In this document: positions 33,446 through 41,220 of the stretch, in pieces
How positions within the stretch are numbered: position 1 is the stretch's first letter
Layout: each line of letters opens with the position of its first letter
Assembly: GCF_016918565.1 (NCBI RefSeq)
Contig: NZ_JAFFQD010000037.1
Location: 1-53,703 of the forward strand
Length of the DNA: 53,703 nt
DNA from: Desulfogranum marinum
GTDB taxonomy: Bacteria; Desulfobacterota; Desulfobulbia; Desulfobulbales; Desulfobulbaceae
Reading direction: 5' to 3'
Position numbers and translations under genes: made by a program
The notes under the pieces: model-generated
Told to the model about the DNA's origin: nothing
The model's database searches: none
The model's input: the letters and a program-made list of their open reading frames with translations, nothing else

Positions 33446-33751
33446 CAATCAGCAGAACACTTATCCCTCGCCATTGTTGTGATACATCCGCACGAGCTGG
33501 TCGGTGATCAGTTGCTTCGTGAAGTAGATGGGGACGTCCTTTTAATCCGTTCCACTCACGTAAGCACCATGTGTACATGTAGTGCCAGGAAGAGGAGGCG
33601 GCAGCTATTGGCCTGTCTCTATCTGGCAGGTACCGATGCAGATGCCAGTTTTATTGCTGGTCGTGTTTCGGCAAGAGGCGGTCGGTTCCAGGTCATATCC
33701 AGGGAGCAGGCTGTCGAACTGCTTGCACGATGGATCGTTGAGCAAAGGTAA
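33443..33751 (+). CDS. hypothetical protein, 102 residues
   Basis: A short soluble protein in the radC-DUF932 interval. An N-terminal beta-like segment (LAIVVIHPHELVGDQLL) is followed by a Cys pair next to a basic stretch (CTCSARKRRRQ) and a C-terminal helix (SREQAVELLARWIVEQ). I do not recognise the family. Its own leader element, with a strong pairing to its start region, is the best evidence that it is a real gene. Confidence 0.6.
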   Translation: MQSAEHLSLAIVVIHPHELVGDQLLREVDGDVLLIRSTHVSTMCTCSARKRRRQLLACLYLAGTDADASFIAGRVSARGGRFQVISREQAVELLARWIVEQR

Positions 33752-33829
33752 CAGAGCATGGATCCAGGCCAATAAGGAACACAAAATATTTTATCAGTCA
33801 TACCTGCCGCTAGGTAGGTTATCCCTTAA

Positions 33830-33904
33830 CAGGGGCAAAATAATGCCCCGGTGGGGGAGTGTTTTGTCCCTGTTTTTCTAATAATTATCAGGAGACAAAC
33901 AATG
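33830..33904 (+). promoter_or_regulatory. leader RNA switch, copy I (before DUF932 gene)
   Basis: Hairpin GGGGCA (33832-33837)/TGCCCC (33844-33849), then GGTGGGGGA, then TTTTGTCCCTG (33862-33872), which pairs with CAGGAGACAAA (33889-33899; one bulge) just before the ATG at 33902. Confidence 0.75.
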
Positions 33905-34714
33905 ACGCATACTCTTTCTATCCTTTCTAATGACCAAATCATCGAAATGGCACCTGCAGCTGGAGCGTGGGAACCTATTGACGGTGTATCCTCCAGGTAT
34001 TCTTTCGTGCCAACAGTTACTGCTGTGGATCTGCTTCGTGATGCTGGCTGGCAGCCTATTGCCGCCTCGCAAAGTGGGGTAAGGAAGGCAGAACGAGAGG
34101 GCTACCAGAAGCACTTGATCCGGTTTGCGCAACCTGATTTGATTATGCGAGATGAACGTATTGATTTGTTGCTCTACAACTCCCATGATCGAGGGTGTTC
34201 GTTCAGGCTCATGGCCGGCATTTACAGGTTTGTTTGCAGCAATGGCTTAGTTGTTGGTGATGAATATGCCAATTTTCGGCACAAGCATATCGGCTTTTCG
34301 CCTGACGAGTTCATGCAATCTGCTGTACAGATCGCTGGGGCAGCCGGAGAAATTGCCGGCCAAATGGATGAATTTAAACAGATTGAGCTTGCTCCAGAGG
34401 CACAAGGTATCTTTGCCGAGGCAGCGCACAGCCTTGTCTATGACCAACCGGAAGCAGCGCCTATTCAGCCGAATGCTCTCTTGGCACCACGGAGATCTGA
34501 GGACAGAGGAAACGATGTCTGGACCGCCTATAACCGAATTCACGAAAATGTCATTAATGGTGGCATCAAAGGGGTTAAGGTCGGTGACAATGGTAGGCGA
34601 AGAAAGGTGACGACAAGACCAGTAAAAGCACTTGATAAGAACCTCAAGTTGAATCAGGCATTATGGGTGCTTACCCAGAGAATGGCTGAACTTGCACAAG
34701 GTATCGTATCATAA
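33902..34714 (+). CDS. DUF932 family protein
   Basis: 270 residues. It has the DUF932 pattern: an N-terminal FVPTVTAVDLLRDAGWQP segment, a central RFAQPDLIMRDERIDLLLYN and RGCSFRLMAGIYRFVCSNGL, then VGDEYANFRHKH. The C-terminal part includes a conserved NDVWTAYNRIHENVINGG stretch. The family is common on plasmids, phages and integrative elements, and its function is not established. It is the last gene of the rightward set, closed by a terminator at 34722. Confidence 0.88.
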   Translation: MTHTLSILSNDQIIEMAPAAGAWEPIDGVSSRYSFVPTVTAVDLLRDAGWQPIAASQSGVRKAEREGYQKHLIRFAQPDLIMRDERIDLLLYNSHDRGCSFRLMAGIYRFVCSNGLVVGDEYANFRHKHIGFSPDEFMQSAVQIAGAAGEIAGQMDEFKQIELAPEAQGIFAEAAHSLVYDQPEAAPIQPNALLAPRRSEDRGNDVWTAYNRIHENVINGGIKGVKVGDNGRRRKVTTRPVKALDKNLKLNQALWVLTQRMAELAQGIVS

Positions 34715-34721
34715 TACTCAT

Positions 34722-34755
34722 AGCCACTTCCTTTCGGGGAGGTGGCTTTTTTTTT
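34722..34755 (+). terminator. Rho-independent terminator closing the DNA-processing set
   Basis: The stem GCCACTTCC/GGAGGTGGC with a short TTTCG loop is followed by nine T. Confidence 0.85.
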
Positions 34756-35147
34756 GCCCTGTCGATTCGTAATCTGATTCGCGCCTCGGAGGACAGGGCG
34801 ACGAGTTAGGTCAGTTAACAATAAAACTTCATAAAGAACGATCGTTTCATTATGCATGTTCTTGATTCAAAACAGCCCACAACCGGATTCAAGTTGTGCA
34901 TCAAAACTGCGGCTTTTGTGGCGTTTGATTCATTTGATGCACTCCAACCAGTGGGGATCAGGATCGTTGATTTTCTGGAAGCATTACTGAATATTAATTC
35001 TGAGTCTCAAGTCATGATCTATAGGAAATATCTTTACTTTATTAAATAGTTCTGTCACCTTTTCTACTGATCTCGTAAGCTCTTGCTATGAGGTTACTCC
35101 GTTTTTCTAGCTTCTTCTATATTCATAGCGAATCAGACATCTCTGTT
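34756..35147. other. intergenic region with an inverted repeat, no supported gene
   Basis: About 390 bp. GCCCTGTC (34756-34763) and GACAGGGC (34792-34799) form an 8-bp inverted repeat around 28 nt, directly after the terminator. The rest is AT-rich. A 65-codon frame at 34852-35049 has no ribosome-binding site and no recognisable sequence. Confidence 0.4.
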
Positions 35148-35333
35148 TTAAGCGCCAGTAATTTTATCTTGGGCGGTATTGTATTTTGCCACTTCAACCA
35201 AGGTTTCTAAGCGAACAACTCTTTTATCTACATCAACAACATGGGATTGTAGTTTGTCGATATCTTGGTTTAAACGTTTAGTTTCGTCTGTAAGTTTTAA
35301 AACATCGATTAGCAATTCTTTCCAACCAGCCAT
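35148..35333 (-). CDS. small coiled-coil protein paired with an RHH-like gene
   Basis: 61 residues. Almost the whole protein is a heptad-like coiled coil (VLKLTDETKRLNQDIDKLQS, then VDKRVVRLETLVEV). Its ATG overlaps the stop of the upstream gene (TAATG), so translation is coupled. The two-gene layout, small size and DNA-binding-type partner resemble a toxin-antitoxin or plasmid-maintenance pair, but no toxin family is recognised. It could be an accessory dimerisation protein. Confidence 0.55.
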   Translation of the reverse strand: MAGWKELLIDVLKLTDETKRLNQDIDKLQSHVVDVDKRVVRLETLVEVAKYNTAQDKITGA

Positions 35334-35602
35334 TATTTTTCCCCTAATGCAACGAGTGTCTTTTTCAAGCGTTTACGTGTTGTTTTGGTGTCTGCTATCG
35401 CTTCTTTAACTCTTGCTGATACCAGATCAAACAATTCAGATTCATTCAATTCTTCCGGTATATCAGGGTTAAATGCATCAATGGCCATACGTACAACTTC
35501 GGCTGCGGAAGTTTTTTGCTTTTTGGCTAGGAGTTGAAGTTTTTCTACTTGGTGCGGAGCTATCAAATATTGTTTACGAACTAAGTTTTCAGCGCCTTTC
35601 AT
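35333..35602 (-). CDS. ribbon-helix-helix-like small DNA-binding protein
   Basis: 89 residues. The sequence VRKQYLIAPHQVEKLQLLAK, then SAAEVVRMAIDAF fits a ribbon-helix-helix strand-helix-helix core (residues ~8-45), the fold of many antitoxins and CopG-like repressors. The remainder is helical and charged. It is first in a two-gene unit with the coiled-coil protein. Autoregulation would be usual for this type. The specific family is not recognised. Confidence 0.6.
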   Translation of the reverse strand: MKGAENLVRKQYLIAPHQVEKLQLLAKKQKTSAAEVVRMAIDAFNPDIPEELNESELFDLVSARVKEAIADTKTTRKRLKKTLVALGEK

Positions 35603-35766
35603 GTGTATACCTCGTTAGTAAGGGTTTAACTGGGCCTCTTGACTAACTATACACATACACAACAACATGCGCAATGGAGTGCTGTTATTTTTTACTTTTA
35701 AGTTTTGATACTATTCTTGGTTATGACCAAAGAAGTGAATCAGATCTCGATGTTTATCTTCCATAT

Positions 35767-36012
35767 TTATTGTTTGCAAATTGGCCTACGGACCATATCA
35801 TCGGCAGAGCATTGATATTTTTTACCGTCTGATGTGTATGCAGTCCAATCAACATTTGCAAAACTTCTATGGATTCCATCAACCTTTATATCTGTTGGAA
35901 GGTAATCACCTGGTATCGCTGTGGCGCTCGCTCTTTGCAAACTTAGCTCTCTACTTGCACATCCAGATACTGCGAGTGTACTGATAGCTATCAACAATAA
36001 TAGTTTTTTCAT
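35767..36012 (-). CDS. small lipoprotein of unknown function
   Basis: 81 residues. A clear lipoprotein signal, MKKLLLLIAISTLAVSGC, puts the acylated Cys at residue 18. The mature part is ~64 residues with a WTAYTSDGKKYQCSADDM segment and two further Cys that could form a disulfide. I do not recognise the family. It stands alone between the small gene pair and the repeat at 36100. Confidence 0.7.
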   Translation of the reverse strand: MKKLLLLIAISTLAVSGCASRELSLQRASATAIPGDYLPTDIKVDGIHRSFANVDWTAYTSDGKKYQCSADDMVRRPICKQ

Positions 36013-36101
36013 AGATAAATTCTCGCTGTATAATTTTCCGGTCCAGGGATCGGTGCCGGTGATCCCGCCTTGGCTATATTGGTTCCTCTAAGGGGTACTA
36101 A

Positions 36102-36176
36102 TTTATAGGAGATATCTGGACTATGTAAACCAATATTTAAGGTATTTACATATGGGATGAGTCAAGCAAAGATCTG
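36102..36176 (+). repeat. ~75 bp dispersed repeat, left copy
   Basis: The sequence TTTATAGGAGATAT...TGGACT.TG.AAACC, a variable middle, then TTTACATA.G.GATGAGTCAAGC.AAGA matches the copy at 47569-47641 in the same orientation. This copy continues into GATCTGACCCC. The two copies bracket the catabolic island. Confidence 0.7.
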
Positions 36177-36186
36177 ACCCCATGCC

Positions 36187-36537
36187 TTACTTAACGGCTG
36201 CAATGACGGATATCTCAACAAGCAGTTCCTTTTTCGCCATGCCTGCTTCAACGCAAGCTCGAGCAGGAGCATGGCCTTCAGGCACCCAATTGTCCCAGAC
36301 TTCGTTCATCTGGGTAAAGAAATCCATGGATTTAATATAGATGGTGGCTGACAAAATATGCTTCTTGTCACTCCCTGCCTGCTCAAGCAGTAAGTCGACT
36401 TTTGCCAACATAGTCTCGGTCTGCTCCTTGATCCCTTTACTAGCATCTTCAGCTACCTGGCCGCACAAATAAATGGTATTGTTATGGATAACGATTTTAC
36501 TCATGCGTTGCTGGGTCTCTAGTCGTTTGACGGTCAT
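36187..36537 (-). CDS. Rid-family protein (imine/enamine deaminase type)
   Basis: 116 residues. Rid proteins hydrolyse reactive enamine/imine intermediates such as 2-aminoacrylate. The fold cues are [20 protein letters not shown], then [19 protein letters not shown] and the active-site Arg in [12 protein letters not shown]. Its sequence class differs from the second Rid protein at 43374. It follows the GntR gene by 335 bp in the same direction. The cluster encodes an enzyme expected to release aminoacrylate, which explains a Rid partner. Confidence 0.88.
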   Translation of the reverse strand: MTVKRLETQQRMSKIVIHNNTIYLCGQVAEDASKGIKEQTETMLAKVDLLLEQAGSDKKHILSATIYIKSMDFFTQMNEVWDNWVPEGHAPARACVEAGMAKKELLVEISVIAAVK

Positions 36538-36872
36538 AATGGTTCCACCTATGGTTTATTAATTAATTATAAGAGTTGAACAGGCCTCAATTTCGAGATA
36601 CGTAACAGACAGACCACCGCAGAAGTTTCCACGTAAACTCAATAAAAACATGTCTAGTCCGACATCGGAAAGGAATAACGCGATTGTGACTTTTACCTGC
36701 TCGGAAACAGCAGTTTTTAACTTAAGAGTAAATGTTGATATTGTCATATCCATAGTTGAGATGCTCAAATCAACATGACATGAAACGATGCAAGGAAAAA
36801 TGCTGAAAAATTGGCTGTTACGATATTGTGAGGTGTGTCCGTAGGCTACCTGCCCTCTTCTTTTTGGGCCTG
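36538..36872. other. gap between Rid and GntR genes, no supported gene
   Basis: 335 bp. A possible 64-69 codon frame on the minus strand (36559-36768) has no ribosome-binding site and an unconvincing start; otherwise I see nothing in it. Confidence 0.4.
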
Positions 36873-37535
36873 TTACATTCTTTCCTTTTCACAAATCTCG
36901 GCCATCCGCTTTCCGGCATCATGATAATGGTTTCTTATACAAGCCTCCAATTCGTAGCCATTCCCCCCTTTGAGAGCATCAACGATGATTTTGTGTCGCC
37001 AATAAACCTCTTCAGCAGAATACAGTTGAATCCAGTATTTGAACAAAAGAAATTTGGAGATTCCCTGGCAAGACCTTTTGCAAAATTCGAGTAGCAATTC
37101 ATTGTCGATTCGAGAAAATAGAATTTTGTGAAACTTGTCGTCCAAGGCAGCGATTTTTTCGATAGGCTCATTATTCTCAGAAATAAGCCTCATCTTTTCT
37201 ACAAGTTCTTCAAGCTTCTTTATATCCCGTGAAGTGTATTTGTGAATGACCGAGCATACAGCTGCGCTCTCGAGTATCCCACCAGTGAAATAACTATCCT
37301 GAATTTGCTTTGGACTCAGCTTTGTAATAAATTTCCCTTTTTGTGGAATCCATACCACCAGTCCTTCTTTAATGAGAATCTGAAGCGCCTCACGGATAGG
37401 CGCTCTGCTAATGGATAGTTTCTTGGCAAGAGTTAACTCTTTTACCTTTGTTCCTGGTTTGTAGGTGCCATCAAGAATGGATCGCTTGATATAACTAACG
37501 ATATCATCAGTATATGTATGCTTTTTAAAATCCAC
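36873..37535 (-). CDS. GntR-family regulator (FCD-domain type)
   Basis: 220 residues. The N-terminal winged helix reads IKRSILDGTYKPGTKVKELT, then SRAPIREALQILIKEGLV, the classic GntR helix-turn-helix. The C-terminal helical FCD domain (~85-215) has metal/ligand-type residues in ALDDKFHKILF and HKIIVDAL and a final ...CIRNHYHDAGKRM helix. Such regulators bind small organic acids or amino acids and sit on T-GT-n-AC-A palindromes. Two identical AATGTCGACATT sites lie between the divergent catabolic genes at 43851 and 44276 and are its probable targets. Confidence 0.92.
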   Translation of the reverse strand: MDFKKHTYTDDIVSYIKRSILDGTYKPGTKVKELTLAKKLSISRAPIREALQILIKEGLVVWIPQKGKFITKLSPKQIQDSYFTGGILESAAVCSVIHKYTSRDIKKLEELVEKMRLISENNEPIEKIAALDDKFHKILFSRIDNELLLEFCKRSCQGISKFLLFKYWIQLYSAEEVYWRHKIIVDALKGGNGYELEACIRNHYHDAGKRMAEICEKERM

Positions 37536-38067
37536 GGTACTCTATGCGTCTCGTTGGTTTATGCCCGACAATGGGGTGTCGATGGTAAGTCGTTACGTGT
37601 CTCCGATCACCTACCAAGCAAGTACTGTATTCAATCGAAAGCAAAACTTAGGCATAATCAGAATTGGTAAACGGGAAAAGGTTCCAGCCAGTGTTATCTG
37701 TTTTGTGTTCGCATTACAATGAGCGAGACATCACTAATATAATCGAAAGGTGGACTATATAGGCCCTTTACACTAATCCCGCTAGCAAGAATTGAATTAT
37801 TTTATCTGATTACCCATGAAACTCAGCTTTTTTTTTGGACTCGGGAGACAGATTAAATCTCTTAGCACTGAGGTAGTGTACCGTTTTTTTTTATGTTTTC
37901 TAATAAAAAGTAGGTAGCAAAGCCTTCGATTGGTCTCCCGGATTTAAAAAAGAAATAGAATCAGTCCACTGTCTGCTTCGATAGATTATCGGCTGTTTTT
38001 TGTACGTAATCAAATTATTTTATATTCGGTATACAATCTCTGCTCAGCGCTAAAAACAGAAGGAATA
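37536..38067. other. intergenic region between GntR and the 413-residue gene
   Basis: About 530 bp with no gene. An inverted repeat CGGGAGAC (37842-37849)/GTCTCCCG (37933-37940) spans ~100 bp, with poly-T stretches nearby. It could be a decayed small element end or a long-armed terminator. Nothing else is supported. Confidence 0.4.
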
Positions 38068-39309
38068 TCAGCTCACAGGGTTGAGTAGGAAACTGAAGTC
38101 ACCTTCATTAAAGTTATACTTGGTTTCCACTTCCAGAAGTGCTTCCTGAATATTTTGAGCAAGAAGAGGCACAGCATGCTCAAGAATAGCCAGATACATG
38201 TCTGAGTCATGTGCTGTGAATGCCGGTATTTTCCAAATACGAATGGCTGTCTCAGAAATCGCCATTGAGAGAACGGCGGAGCTTCCGGGAAGAAGTCCTC
38301 CCCCGCCGACCACATCATGGAGCTTAGACGACATAAAGGTGATACCTCCGGCATCTTCACTGACGAGAATAGCAAGCTCGCCGATAATACGTACTTTATC
38401 CTGAGAAGTCTCAGCATTTGCAAGTGCGTTACCCAGAGATGCTATCTTCTGACCTAGCTCACGAGTTGCCTCGGCCATTTCTCCGGTACCCCGGCTGTAT
38501 GCCGTGTCTGAGGCAATACATTTGAGCTCAGCCTTTGCTGCACCGTGAACCAGCGCATCGTAAACGACTTTATTATCAACATCTTTATTTATGCGGACCC
38601 AGAAGGCATTCTCCTCCATTGTTTTACAGACAGCAGGAACGTATGCCTTGCTTTCTATAATGATGGTTGGCAGTCGATCAAGACCGAGTTCCTTCATTGC
38701 TTTGGATTTTTCGCCAAGCATGATATTGCCTTCCAGATCTTCATCGGGACCTAGGCCTCCTTCGCTGGCATTGAGTATGCCCATGACCGAAACAGGTATC
38801 CCATTTATTTCTATGACGGCCCCAATACACCTCCCTAACTTACCAGGCATGCCTTCCGGGCAACAGATAAAGGAACCATGATAGCGTTTTTCAAAAGTAT
38901 CGATAACCGCAAGGCAAATGGCGATTTGCAAGGCTACTGGCAGCTCCAGGCATCCTTGACCGTAGATACGTCCAAACGCCGCGAAGGCAGCGCTTTGGCT
39001 GTAAATCGCATCAAGACCTATTGCTAAACGAGCTAGGGTCGCCTCATAAGGGGTAATCCCCCTTCTCGCTTTTGCTTTACCTGTGCCACCATCTTGGGTC
39101 TTCACAGTAACGATTCCGGTGTCAATATCTGCCTCAACCGAAGAAATGGTTGTGCAGACGGGGAATGCACGGCGAAGAAGACAGGCAATTACGGCAAATC
39201 CAGCAGTATCGTCCTGCACAAAACCGGAATGGCTATGCACATGACCAGCACCAGCATGTCCGGTGATCCCAAGAATTCCCTGACTTTTAGTTGACCTGGT
39301 TACGTTCAT
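38068..39309 (-). CDS. conserved-looking protein of unknown function in the catabolic operon
   Basis: 413 residues, soluble, no signal peptide. It has a His/Gly-rich N-terminal motif (ITGHAGAGHVHSHSGFVQDD) that could bind metal or phosphate. Gly-rich segments IEINGIPVSVMGILNASEGG and DVVGGGGLLPGSSAVL follow, as does a C-terminal FTAHDSDMYLAILEHAVPLL. It is the last gene of the operon that encodes the TRAP transporter and the PLP lyase, 53 bp after the large permease. It is most likely an enzyme acting on the imported compound or its product. I do not recognise the family. Confidence 0.75.
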   Translation of the reverse strand: MNVTRSTKSQGILGITGHAGAGHVHSHSGFVQDDTAGFAVIACLLRRAFPVCTTISSVEADIDTGIVTVKTQDGGTGKAKARRGITPYEATLARLAIGLDAIYSQSAAFAAFGRIYGQGCLELPVALQIAICLAVIDTFEKRYHGSFICCPEGMPGKLGRCIGAVIEINGIPVSVMGILNASEGGLGPDEDLEGNIMLGEKSKAMKELGLDRLPTIIIESKAYVPAVCKTMEENAFWVRINKDVDNKVVYDALVHGAAKAELKCIASDTAYSRGTGEMAEATRELGQKIASLGNALANAETSQDKVRIIGELAILVSEDAGGITFMSSKLHDVVGGGGLLPGSSAVLSMAISETAIRIWKIPAFTAHDSDMYLAILEHAVPLLAQNIQEALLEVETKYNFNEGDFSFLLNPVS

Positions 39310-39362
39310 AGCTCACTCCTTTTTGAATTGATGCGTATTTTGTATTCTGGCCCTGTTACGTC

Positions 39363-40643
39363 CTACAGCCCTGGTAGCCAGAGTGCTATCTGCGGAATAA
39401 ATGTTAGAGCCAAAAGCGACAGGATCATAGTCGCCAAAAACGGCATAACAGCCAAGCTGAGTTTCTCAATGGAAATATTGGCAATACTGCAACCGACAAA
39501 CAGGTTGACCCCAACCGGCGGGGTCAAAAAACCCATGGATGAACAGACAATCATGACAATACCGAAATGGATCGGGTCTACACCAAGCACTTTAACCACA
39601 GGCAAAAGAAGCGGAGTTAAAATGAGAATATTAGCCAATGCATCCATGAAGGTCCCCATGATGAGAAGGAAAATAAGGATTATCGGCAGCAATACGTATT
39701 TATTGTCTGAAATACTGACCAGAATCTCAACAAGCATATTTGGCAGATTGTAAAAGAGTAGAATCTGGCCAAGCGCTGTTGCAGTGGCAACCACAAGAAA
39801 AATTGATGATGTTGTAAGAGCTGTACCCCGAAAAACATCAATTACTTTTTGCCAGCTTAAGGTTCGCAATACGAGACCTTCGACGATAAGTGAATAGACC
39901 ACAGCAATTACGCCGGCTTCAGTCGGGGTCGTCAGGCCGCCGTAAATGCCTCCAAGCACAATGATTGGAACCATGAGCGCCGGCAAGGCGGTAAGAAAAG
40001 TACTTACTATTTCTTTTATAGGGGCTCGTTTACCTGTACCTGTAAAGCCATATCGTTTTGCCAGGATGTAACTGCATATCATAAGGCACAATCCGATAAA
40101 CAATCCGGGGATGATACCAGCAATGAAAAGGTCGCCAACAGATACACCAGCTGTTGTTCCGTAGATAATAAGCGGCACACTGGGTGGAATTATTACACCA
40201 AGACATCCGGCTGCGGTATTGACTGCGGTGGCAAAAGATTTAGAATATTTTTCTTTTTCCATCGCTGGGACCATAATACCGCCGACGGCCGCCACTGTAG
40301 CCGGTGCTGATCCTGATAGGGAACCGTAAAACAGGCTGGTCAACACTGAAATGTGAGCCATTCCACCGGTAAGGTGACCCACCAGAGCACGTGATACATC
40401 GAGCAGCCTTTGTGCCATGCTCCCTTTTTGCATGATTTCACCTGCCATGATGAAAAAAGGTACTGCCATGAGAGGGAAAACATCCAGGGATGTTATCATC
40501 TTTTGTATCAAAAATTCGTATGGCAGCATGTCGCTAAAAGTCATGCCTACCACAACGCTCAACCCGATGGAAATGCCTATGGGAACACTGAGTATGAGAA
40601 ATGTTGCCAGGGAAACAAAGGTTAGGATAATTGCTAAGTCCAT
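39363..40643 (-). CDS. dctM: TRAP transporter large permease (DctM)
   Basis: 426 residues with about 12 hydrophobic segments. Diagnostic stretches are FFIMAGEIMQKGSMAQRLL, YGSLSGSAPATVAAVGGIM, AAGCLGVIIPPSVPLIIYG and LTPPVGVNLFVG, all typical of DctM channel subunits. It should use the Na+ gradient to import the solute delivered by the periplasmic receptor. The gene follows dctQ by 12 bp. Confidence 0.96.
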   Translation of the reverse strand: MDLAIILTFVSLATFLILSVPIGISIGLSVVVGMTFSDMLPYEFLIQKMITSLDVFPLMAVPFFIMAGEIMQKGSMAQRLLDVSRALVGHLTGGMAHISVLTSLFYGSLSGSAPATVAAVGGIMVPAMEKEKYSKSFATAVNTAAGCLGVIIPPSVPLIIYGTTAGVSVGDLFIAGIIPGLFIGLCLMICSYILAKRYGFTGTGKRAPIKEIVSTFLTALPALMVPIIVLGGIYGGLTTPTEAGVIAVVYSLIVEGLVLRTLSWQKVIDVFRGTALTTSSIFLVVATATALGQILLFYNLPNMLVEILVSISDNKYVLLPIILIFLLIMGTFMDALANILILTPLLLPVVKVLGVDPIHFGIVMIVCSSMGFLTPPVGVNLFVGCSIANISIEKLSLAVMPFLATMILSLLALTFIPQIALWLPGL

Positions 40644-40655
40644 AGTGACCTCTTT

Positions 40656-41171
40656 TTAATTAATCTCAATTTCAGCAGGGTTGATTTTCCCTGTTAGTAG
40701 CCACCACAACCTTTCCAGTGTTCTAAGGCTCATAAAGCCAAGGCCTACAGGCATACAGAGATATACCCAATAGGCACTAATCTCCAGAGCGGGCGTTTTT
40801 TGTCCAGTTCCGGCGAGGAAGATGATGAATTTTGTGCCGAGGACAGTAGCGAAAATACAGAATACAAGAGTGAGTAAAGAAGCGATAATCGTAACCGGCC
40901 GTGCAAACCTGCGTTTGAACAGGGTTCTGATAATGGTCACTTCAAGGTGTCTGTCCATTTGTGTCGCGTAGCTGCAACCGACATAAACGGCCCAGATAAA
41001 TAGATAGCGGGCGAGTTCTTCAGACCAGTCAAGAGAACTCTGCAAAACATATCGGTTAAAAACCTGTATTGCTGTTATACCTGTCATCATTACCAATGAT
41101 AACGATGCGATAACCATTTCAACGCTGGGTATTATGGATTTGGGGGTAGTCTTCATGGTGCTGCTCTCCAT
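40656..41171 (-). CDS. dctQ: TRAP transporter small permease (DctQ)
   Basis: 171 residues with four hydrophobic segments. The DctQ cues are VFNRYVLQSSLDWSEELARY, then LFIWAVYVGCSYA and the histidine region MDRHLEVTI. It is the membrane partner of DctM. A 13-bp perfect hairpin separates it from the receptor gene upstream. Confidence 0.93.
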   Translation of the reverse strand: MESSTMKTTPKSIIPSVEMVIASLSLVMMTGITAIQVFNRYVLQSSLDWSEELARYLFIWAVYVGCSYATQMDRHLEVTIIRTLFKRRFARPVTIIASLLTLVFCIFATVLGTKFIIFLAGTGQKTPALEISAYWVYLCMPVGLGFMSLRTLERLWWLLTGKINPAEIEIN

Positions 41172-41180
41172 TGGCTCGTT

Positions 41181-41209
41181 ATACTGGGTGGTGATGCACC
41201 ACCCAGTAT
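41181..41209 (-). other. intercistronic hairpin between dctP and dctQ
   Basis: ATACTGGGTGGTG (41181-41193) pairs perfectly with CACCACCCAGTAT (41197-41209) around a 3-nt loop. On the minus strand there is no T-run after it, so it should protect the 3' end of dctP mRNA or cause partial termination, giving more receptor than permease. Confidence 0.8.
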
Positions 41210-41220
41210 TTTAGGTAGAC

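Noticed and set aside
26211-33904. Leader copies as a CRISPR array or simple dispersed repeats
   Set aside because: Spacing is set by genes, not by uniform spacers, and similarity lies in structure with each copy tailored to its own start site.
34764-34774. 11-bp match (GATTCGTAATC) to the tRNA-Thr anticodon arm as a second att site
   Set aside because: The match does not extend into the T arm or 3' end as att cores normally do, and one 11-mer match can be chance.
34852-35049. 65-codon frame after the DNA-processing set
   Set aside because: No ribosome-binding site, no recognisable sequence, AT-rich surroundings.
36559-36768. Minus-strand frame between Rid and GntR genes
   Set aside because: No Shine-Dalgarno, TTG or weak ATG start, sequence without clear protein character.
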